From: an uncultured Clostridia bacterium | GTDB lineage: Bacteria > Bacillota_A > Clostridia > Oscillospirales > Oscillospiraceae | Direction of reading: 5' to 3' | Length of the DNA: 10,864 nucleotides | NCBI GenBank assembly: GCA_946410505.1 | Contig: CAMKAP010000049.1 | Location: 1 to 10,864, forward strand | Part shown: in pieces, positions 6,268 through 10,864 of the stretch | Layout: each line of letters begins with the position of its first letter | Position numbering within the stretch: position 1 is the first letter of the stretch | Notes under the pieces: model-generated | Databases searched by the model: none | What the model was told of the DNA's origin: nothing | What the model saw: only the letters and a program-made list of their open reading frames with translations | Position numbers and translations under genes: made by a program

Positions 6268-7419
6268 ATGAAGGAAAAGAATCTTACAAACGAGCTCTCC
6301 GCCGCGCTGGACAGGCTCTCCAAAGCCGTTTTCAGCCAGCCGCTGGACAAGAGCGCCGAGCAGAAGCTCACCGTCCGCCCGCTGCAGCACAAGGGGCGGC
6401 GCCTCTTCCAGGTCGAGCGGCAGCGCGGTGCCCAGGCCTTCCACCAGAATCTGGAGGGCGAGGCCCTGCTGGCCCTCTGCGCCGACCAGCTGGACGGGCG
6501 CTACCGCCAGGCGCTGATCGTGACGGAGGAGAGCGCCGCCCAGTACAGCCTGCGCCAGAACGGGCTCTATAAGAAAAGCGGCGGCGCGGCCCTCCCGCGC
6601 CCCGCGGGAATTCAGGGCCATGACCGGGAAAAGCAGTATCTCCTGCGCGAGGGAGAGGCCATCCCGGCCTTGGTGGATCTGGGCGTCTTCACGCCGGACT
6701 ACCGGATCGTCAAGGCCCGCTATGATCAATACCGGCAGATCAACCGCTTCGTGGAGCTGATCGACCAGGCCTTCACCGACAGTGAGGAAAAAGCCATCAC
6801 CATTCTGGACTTCGGCTGCGGCAAGAGCTATCTGACCTTTATCCTGTACTACTATTTCGCCGTCCGCCGGGGGATGGAGGTGAAAATCATCGGCTATGAC
6901 CTGAAGGCGGACGTGGTGGAGCACTGCAACGCCATCGCCGAAAAGTACGGCTATGACGGTCTGCGTTTCGTACACGCGGACGTGTCAAAGGACGTGCTCT
7001 ACGGCGAAAAGGTGGACATGGTGGTGACGCTGCACGCCTGCGATACCGCCACAGACTACGCCCTGCACTACGCGATCGAGAAGGGCGCAAAGCGCATCTT
7101 CTCCGTCCCCTGCTGCCAGCACGAGATCAACGCCGCAATGCACAAGGGCGGCGAGCTGGACATCTTTATGCGCCACGGGATCGTCCGGGAGCGCATGGCC
7201 GCCCTGCTGACCGATTCCATCCGCTCCCTCATTCTGGAGGACCGGGGCTACACGGTGGATCTGATCGAATTTACCGACTTCGACAGCACCCCCAAAAACC
7301 TCATGATCCGCGCGCGTTATACCGGCAAAAAGAGCGGCGCCGGACGGGCTGCCGCCTTTGAACTGGCCGAACGCTACGGCTTCCGCCAGACCCTGCTGGA
7401 GCTGGAAAAGGACAACTGA
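6268..7419 (+). CDS. Class I SAM-dependent methyltransferase, uncharacterised
   Basis: This 383-aa protein has a Rossmann-type methyltransferase domain in its second half. It shows the SAM-binding loop DFGCGKSY (181-188), an acidic residue ending strand 2 (GYD, 209-211), and HAD at the next conserved region (236-238). It also has a distinctive SVPCCQHE segment (279-286), which resembles the Methyltransf_32 family, where the Pro-Cys-Cys tract occupies the catalytic motif position. The N-terminal 150 residues may recognise substrate. The substrate is unknown; pairing with rsmI suggests RNA or ribosome modification, which is inference only. The ATG at 6268 must be at or near the start because an in-frame stop lies at 6262-6264. 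No clear ribosome-binding site precedes it, so translation is probably coupled to rsmI. Confidence 0.87.
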   Translation: MKEKNLTNELSAALDRLSKAVFSQPLDKSAEQKLTVRPLQHKGRRLFQVERQRGAQAFHQNLEGEALLALCADQLDGRYRQALIVTEESAAQYSLRQNGLYKKSGGAALPRPAGIQGHDREKQYLLREGEAIPALVDLGVFTPDYRIVKARYDQYRQINRFVELIDQAFTDSEEKAITILDFGCGKSYLTFILYYYFAVRRGMEVKIIGYDLKADVVEHCNAIAEKYGYDGLRFVHADVSKDVLYGEKVDMVVTLHACDTATDYALHYAIEKGAKRIFSVPCCQHEINAAMHKGGELDIFMRHGIVRERMAALLTDSIRSLILEDRGYTVDLIEFTDFDSTPKNLMIRARYTGKKSGAGRAAAFELAERYGFRQTLLELEKDN

Positions 7420-7426
7420 AAAGGAA

Positions 7427-7454
7427 AAAGGGCTGTGCACATGCACAGCCCTTT
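7427..7454. terminator. Hairpin terminator between converging genes
   Basis: There is a 12-bp stem, AAAGGGCTGTGC with GCACAGCCCTTT, around a 4-nt loop. The stem can extend if the loop is allowed to shrink. Read on the minus strand it is followed by a T-rich tract (7426 downwards), so it best serves the minus-strand gene. On the plus strand the tail is only CCATAT, making it a weaker terminator for the rsmI unit. Confidence 0.75.
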
Positions 7455-7481
7455 CCATATGTCTGGAATTTTGTCCGCCGC

Positions 7482-8729
7482 TCAGTCCTCGGCTTTGATA
7501 AAGGTCGCACCTTTGGTGTTGACCCCCTGATAGATGGTGTTGTCAATGTCGGTGCTGTTTCGCTCAAAGACGCAGCCCGGGAAGCTCAGCACCACGCGGC
7601 TGGGCGTCTTGAGGATCTGGAAGCCGATGCCGTTTCCCACAAAGCGGTTGCCGGAATAGGTGGGCGAGGAGAGGCTGGATTTGCCGGAGTTGAAGCGGAA
7701 GCCCACGCCGTTGGCCGCAAACTCACAGTCAAAGGCGGCCACCCAGGATCCGTCCCGGGAATCCACGCCGATCTCCCAGCCCTCGAAGCTGCAGCCGCGC
7801 AGGATAACGCCCTCCTGGGCGCTCAGGCCTACGCCGCTCTCGCCGAGGAAGCGGATCTGGGAGAATTCGGCGATCTGGGGATCGCGCACGTCCACATAGA
7901 CCGTGTCGGTAAAGGTGGTGCTCTCCTCCCCGTCGCTGCTGCCCACAAAGACAAAGGCGCGCTTGTCCAGATGCAGACCGCCCTCATAGCGCACCGGGGG
8001 CAGATAGACCGTGGCCACGGTATCGGCGTTGACGCCGCCGGAAACAGAGTCCAGAAAGGCCTCCAGCTTCTCCAGGGTGCTCATATCGTAATCCTTCCAG
8101 GAATAGCTCAGGGAGCGCTGGCGCACGGTGCGGAGACTGTGGCGGAGCGTGATGCTGTCGCCGTTTTTCATCCGGAGACTCCAGACGACGGCGTTGGTGC
8201 CGCTCTGGACAGTGTAGCCCGCCTCCACGCCGCGCACGGCGCTGCCGTCCGGCCCGGGCTTTCCAAGCGTCAGTGCCTCAGCCCCGGCGGCGGGCACGGC
8301 CTCCACCGACACGCTCTCCACCCGGCGCAGGAAGGCCGCGTGCCGGTCCTCTCCGCTTTCGGCGTCATAGGCGTAGAGAAGGCTCGTGGCGCTGCCCTGC
8401 TCGCCCTCCGAAATCACCCGGGAAACCAGGTCGCCCGATTCCCCGCTGTCCCAGCGCAGCACCAGCACATAGCTGCCGCTGCGGTCGGAATAATTGAGGG
8501 AGGAGCTCTGGGTGGCAAAGCTGCCGGGCGTATAGCGCAGATGAGCCGCCAGGGCGGCGATGCCCCAGGCCAGCAGCGCCAGCAGCACCACCGCCCCGAT
8601 GGTCATCAGCTTTCCCCAGGAGCGGCGGCGCTCCCGCCGCTCATCCTCGGGCTGCTGTCTGCGGCGGCAATACGGGCAGAAACCGGCCGCGTCCGGCAGC
8701 TGCGAGCCGCAGTGGATACAGTTTTTCAT
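7482..8729 (-). CDS. Zinc-ribbon, single-pass membrane protein with extracellular beta-helix region
   Basis: This is a 415-aa protein in three visible parts. Residues 4-21 form a zinc ribbon (Cys4, Cys7, Cys18, Cys21), followed by a strongly basic stretch (22-40). Residues 41-62 are one hydrophobic membrane helix; the basic side implies the zinc ribbon is cytoplasmic. The remainder should lie outside the cell. Its last 170 residues or so read as short strand-turn units rich in Gly, Phe and Asn (for example GVGFRFNSGKSS and GNGIGFQIL), like the right-handed parallel beta-helix of pectate-lyase-type proteins. No catalytic motif for polysaccharide cleavage is evident. GAGGAGG lies 7 nt before the ATG. 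It is transcribed alone. I do not recognise a named family; a sensory or surface-binding role would be speculation. Confidence 0.85.
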   Translation of the reverse strand: MKNCIHCGSQLPDAAGFCPYCRRRQQPEDERRERRRSWGKLMTIGAVVLLALLAWGIAALAAHLRYTPGSFATQSSSLNYSDRSGSYVLVLRWDSGESGDLVSRVISEGEQGSATSLLYAYDAESGEDRHAAFLRRVESVSVEAVPAAGAEALTLGKPGPDGSAVRGVEAGYTVQSGTNAVVWSLRMKNGDSITLRHSLRTVRQRSLSYSWKDYDMSTLEKLEAFLDSVSGGVNADTVATVYLPPVRYEGGLHLDKRAFVFVGSSDGEESTTFTDTVYVDVRDPQIAEFSQIRFLGESGVGLSAQEGVILRGCSFEGWEIGVDSRDGSWVAAFDCEFAANGVGFRFNSGKSSLSSPTYSGNRFVGNGIGFQILKTPSRVVLSFPGCVFERNSTDIDNTIYQGVNTKGATFIKAED

Positions 8730-8778
8730 GCCCCTGCCTCCTCTCGGCGACCCGTCCGGGGAAGCCGACTCTTTTTCC

Positions 8779-8829
8779 GGAAAATACTAATGACTGATAG
8801 AAATCTCTTTAAAGATTTTTAGTATTTCC
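8779..8829 (-). repeat. Nested inverted repeat forming a hairpin in the mRNA leader
   Basis: The outer arms GGAAAATACTAA (8779-8790) and TTAGTATTTCC (8819-8829) match except for one bulged A. The inner arms AAATCT (8801-8806) and AGATTT (8813-8818) match perfectly. The predicted transcript of the minus-strand gene at 8729 starts near 8840, so this 51-nt element would fold about 10 nt from its 5' end. That placement suits an mRNA-stabilising or regulatory leader rather than a terminator. As DNA it could instead be an operator for the divergent promoters beside it. Confidence 0.6.
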
Positions 8830-8846
8830 AATATTTATTAGTCTTG

Positions 8847-8875
8847 ATTATACTCGGCCTTGCTGACTTTGTAAA
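8847..8875 (-). promoter_or_regulatory. Predicted promoter of the zinc-ribbon/beta-helix gene
   Basis: On the minus strand TTTACA (8875-8870) and a consensus TATAAT (8852-8847) are separated by 17 bp. The start point near 8840 gives an untranslated leader of about 110 nt, long for this compact region. Confidence 0.8.
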
Positions 8876-8892
8876 GCGCGGCCTTGTTTTGT

Positions 8893-8920
8893 TTGACAAG
8901 CGGCGTATTTGCTCTATAAT
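8893..8920 (+). promoter_or_regulatory. Near-consensus promoter of the phosphatase-like/ThrE operon
   Basis: A perfect TTGACA (8893-8898) and a perfect TATAAT (8915-8920) are separated by 16 bp, 1 bp short of the optimum. It is the strongest-looking promoter in the window. It is back-to-back with the minus-strand promoter, with 17 bp between the two -35 boxes. The start near 8927 gives a leader of about 38 nt. Confidence 0.85.
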
Positions 8921-8964
8921 GAACATTAATATGGGTAATTTCCGATCTTGAAGGAGGGGCGGCC

Positions 8965-9615
8965 GTGAAGCTCTGGATCGTGTGCAGCGCCGAGGGCAAG
9001 ATGCCCGCCGGCGCAATGAACAGCGAGGAATACCGCGCGGCACGGCTGGCGGCGCTCTCCGCCGCCGCTTCGCAAGAGGGCGCGAAGCCCCTGCGCCGGG
9101 AGGGCCGCGCCGTTTACATCAGTCACGCGCCCGCCGCCCGGCTGAGCGCGGAGGCTCTCTGCCCCGGCGGTGATTACATCGCGCACGCCGCGCTGGATGA
9201 ACCGGAGCCCTCCGCCGGTCCGCTCTCCCGCACGCCGCTGCCTCTGTCCCTGCGCGCCAGGTTGGACGCGCCCCGGGGTGATCGCCTCCGGGCCGGTCGC
9301 GCCGAAGCCGAGTCGCTGGCGGAGGAGCTGGAGCGCAGGGGGCAGGACTGCATCCTCTTCAGCCATCCTGGCCGGATCCCGCTGCTGATGGACGCCTTTC
9401 GCCTGCGGGGCTACTGCTTCGGCCGAAGCGAGATCGGGAGCATCCGCCCCGGGGAGCGCATTCTGGTCACCAGCCGCGCCGCCCACTGCGGCGGCTGCGG
9501 GCACAACTGCATGCTCTCCAGCCCCGGCTGCGGCATCGGCCGCGACAAGGCACAGCGGGCGGGGATCCCCTATACGATGAAACTTGGTGAGGCCGATGGA
9601 ACTGACAAGAAGTGA
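8965..9615 (+). CDS. Degenerate histidine-phosphatase-like protein with C-terminal Cys cluster
   Basis: This is a 216-aa protein. Its plan follows the histidine phosphatase (phosphoglycerate-mutase-like) fold: an opening strand MKLWIV, then VYISHAPAARLSAEAL (50-65) where the family has VYSSPLxRAxxTAE, then LDEPEPSAG (78-85), then ILFSHPGRIPLLMDA (130-144) where it has VSHGG. The catalytic RHG of the first strand is replaced by CSA (7-9), and the Arg of the second motif is Ala; only the last His (134) remains. It is therefore probably not an active phosphatase of the usual type. The C-terminus adds HCGGCGHNC...C (Cys175, 178, 182, 189), a possible zinc or iron-sulfur site. It starts at GTG with AAGGAGG 7 nt upstream. 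It overlaps the next gene by 20 bp. The fold assignment is by eye and tentative. Confidence 0.72.
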   Translation: MKLWIVCSAEGKMPAGAMNSEEYRAARLAALSAAASQEGAKPLRREGRAVYISHAPAARLSAEALCPGGDYIAHAALDEPEPSAGPLSRTPLPLSLRARLDAPRGDRLRAGRAEAESLAEELERRGQDCILFSHPGRIPLLMDAFRLRGYCFGRSEIGSIRPGERILVTSRAAHCGGCGHNCMLSSPGCGIGRDKAQRAGIPYTMKLGEADGTDKK

Positions 9616-10369
9616 ACAGAGCGCTCTGCTCGACTGCATGCTGGAGATGGGTGATCTGCTGCTGGACGCCGGCGCGGAGATCAGCCGGGTGGAGGACACC
9701 CTCTCCCGCATCGGCCGAGCCTATGGGGCACAGCGGATGGACGTGTTCGTGATCCCCTCCATCATCAGCATCAGCATGGAGTTTCCCGGCGACGAGTCTC
9801 TCACGGAAACCCGCCGCATCCACTCCAACGGCCTGAACGACTTTTACCGGCTGGAGAAGCTCAACACTCTCAGCCGGAGCTGCTGCTCCGAGCCCCTGTC
9901 TGTCGCTGAGCTTCGGGCAGCGCTGGACCGGGTGGCCGCCGGGCGCAAGCCCTTCCGCGTTATCCTGGGCGGCAGCGTACTGGCGGCCTTCAGCTTTGCC
10001 GTCTTCTTCGGCGGCAACGTCTGGGACGGGCTGGCCGCCGCGGTGTTTGCCGTCGCGGTGGTGCTGCTGCAGGAATACCTGGGCCGCACGGAGCTCAACA
10101 CGGTGGTCTTCAATCTGGTCATCTCCCTGCTGATCGGTCTGGTCGTGGGGCTTGCTTCGGCAATGATCCCGGTGCTGCACATGGACAAGATCCTCATCGG
10201 GGACATCATGCTGCTGATCCCCGGCCTTGCCATGACCAACGCGATCCGCAACATTCTGGTGGGCAACACCATCTCCGGCGTGGTGCGCCTCGCGGAGAGC
10301 CTGATCTGGGCCGCGGCCCTGGCAGGCGGCTTCATGGTCGCGCTGCTGATCGTCGGGGCGCTGTTTTGA
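9596..10369 (+). CDS. ThrE-family exporter subunit, YjjP-like (PF06738)
   Basis: This 257-aa protein is the N-terminal half of a ThrE-type exporter. The first 110 residues or so are a soluble region with the family pattern GDLLLDAGAEISRVEDTLSR, followed by about five membrane helices. In relatives it pairs with a separate YjjB-like subunit in the membrane; family members export threonine/serine or, for the E. coli YjjPB pair, succinate. The substrate here is unknown. I chose the ATG at 9596, which has GGTGAGG just before it; TTG at 9584 and GTG at 9587 are in-frame alternatives without their own binding site. It overlaps the upstream gene by 20 bp, so their translation is likely coupled. Confidence 0.92.
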   Translation: MELTRSEQSALLDCMLEMGDLLLDAGAEISRVEDTLSRIGRAYGAQRMDVFVIPSIISISMEFPGDESLTETRRIHSNGLNDFYRLEKLNTLSRSCCSEPLSVAELRAALDRVAAGRKPFRVILGGSVLAAFSFAVFFGGNVWDGLAAAVFAVAVVLLQEYLGRTELNTVVFNLVISLLIGLVVGLASAMIPVLHMDKILIGDIMLLIPGLAMTNAIRNILVGNTISGVVRLAESLIWAAALAGGFMVALLIVGALF

Positions 10370-10382
10370 GAGGAGGCGGAAC

Positions 10383-10814
10383 ATGACGGAAGCTCTCATT
10401 CAGATTGTCACGGCCTTTCTCGGCTCGCTGGGCTTTGCCCTGCTTTTCGGCCTGCGCCGCAGACATGTGCTGCCCGCCGCCCTGGGCGGCATGCTCAGCT
10501 GGAGCATTTATCTGCTGCTGGGCCGTCTGCTCGCATCCCCTTTTCTTGCCTGTCTTGCCGCCTCGGCCTGCTCAGTCCTCTATGCCGAGCTGCTGGCCCG
10601 CTTTCTCCGCACACCCGCGACCGTGTTTGTGATCCCGGCCGTGATCCCCCTGGTGCCCGGCAGCTCTCTGTACTACGCCATGAGCTGCGTGGTGCAGAAG
10701 GATCTGGAAACCGCCCGCGAATACGGTGCCACAACGCTGGAATTTTCCCTGGCCATCGCCGCGGGCATGAGCTTTGTCCTGGCCTTCCGGGAGCTTCGCA
10801 CCCGGAAGCAATAG
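10383..10814 (+). CDS. ThrE-family exporter subunit, YjjB-like (PF12821)
   Basis: This 143-aa membrane protein forms the C-terminal half of the ThrE-type exporter. It has about four hydrophobic segments and the conserved PLVPGSSLYYAM segment (about residues 89-100) typical of YjjB proteins. AGGAGG lies 6 nt before the ATG, 13 bp after the YjjP-like gene, so the two are co-transcribed and should assemble together in the cytoplasmic membrane. In actinobacterial ThrE the two halves are one polypeptide; here they are split, as in E. coli and many Firmicutes. Confidence 0.92.
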   Translation: MTEALIQIVTAFLGSLGFALLFGLRRRHVLPAALGGMLSWSIYLLLGRLLASPFLACLAASACSVLYAELLARFLRTPATVFVIPAVIPLVPGSSLYYAMSCVVQKDLETAREYGATTLEFSLAIAAGMSFVLAFRELRTRKQ

Positions 10815-10864
10815 AAAGACTAACTATTAAAAGTCAAGCCCCAAAAGCAGAGAAACAGTGAATT
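10815..10864. other. AT-rich tail after the ThrE operon, no gene seen
   Basis: The last 50 bp are AT-rich compared with the rest and contain no coding sequence. GACT/AGTC half-sites at about 10818-10835 form only a 4-bp stem with no T tract, so I do not call a terminator. The operon may end, or continue, outside the window. Confidence 0.4.

Noticed and set aside
8779..8840. Attachment site or mobile-element end suggested by AT-rich inverted repeats
   Set aside because: There is no integrase, transposase or target duplication nearby, and promoters on both sides explain the location better as a leader or operator element.
10815..10864. Possible terminator after the YjjB-like gene
   Set aside because: Only a 4-bp GACT/AGTC stem is found and no T tract follows.

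Overview
The window is high-GC, densely coded bacterial chromosome with strong AGGAGG-type ribosome binding sites, sigma-A-type promoters and GC-rich hairpin terminators. Together with the gene families (CsoR/CopA copper module, RsmI, YjjP/YjjB-type ThrE halves, short zinc-ribbon proteins), this suggests a GC-rich Clostridia, perhaps Oscillospiraceae. That placement is an inference from style and homology, not from a marker gene. I see no rRNA, tRNA, CRISPR array, insertion sequence or phage gene.

Layout. (1) At 52-1964 a LysR-type regulator (minus) and an EamA-family transporter (plus) diverge from a 113-bp region. That region holds overlapping promoters and a T-N11-A dyad placed where LysR activators bind. 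(2) A 16-bp perfect stem at 1966-2002 lies between the converging transporter and copper operons. (3) At 2018-4927 (minus) a copper-resistance operon, csoR-copA, is preceded by a promoter whose 17-bp spacer is almost exactly filled by a CsoR-type palindrome. CopA carries an extra CopZ-like metal-binding domain at its C-terminus. That domain begins at an in-frame ATG with its own near-perfect Shine-Dalgarno sequence, so the gene may also make a free copper chaperone. (4) At 5046-5282 a 78-aa zinc-ribbon protein has its own promoter and terminator. (5) At 5320-7419 rsmI (16S rRNA C1402 2'-O-methyltransferase) is followed 8 bp later by an uncharacterised class I methyltransferase. (6) At 7482-8729 (minus) a zinc-ribbon / one-membrane-segment / beta-helix protein has a long mRNA leader that folds into a hairpin close to the predicted 5' end. 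(7) At 8893-10814 a near-consensus promoter drives three tightly packed genes: a degenerate histidine-phosphatase-like protein with a C-terminal cysteine cluster, and the two halves of a ThrE-type exporter (YjjP-like and YjjB-like).

Most of the window is recognisable housekeeping, transport and metal-homeostasis content. I do not see a wholly new multi-gene defence or mobile system. The least ordinary items are the in-frame copZ inside copA, the Cys-rich pseudo-phosphatase linked to a ThrE exporter, and the membrane-anchored beta-helix protein with its leader hairpin.
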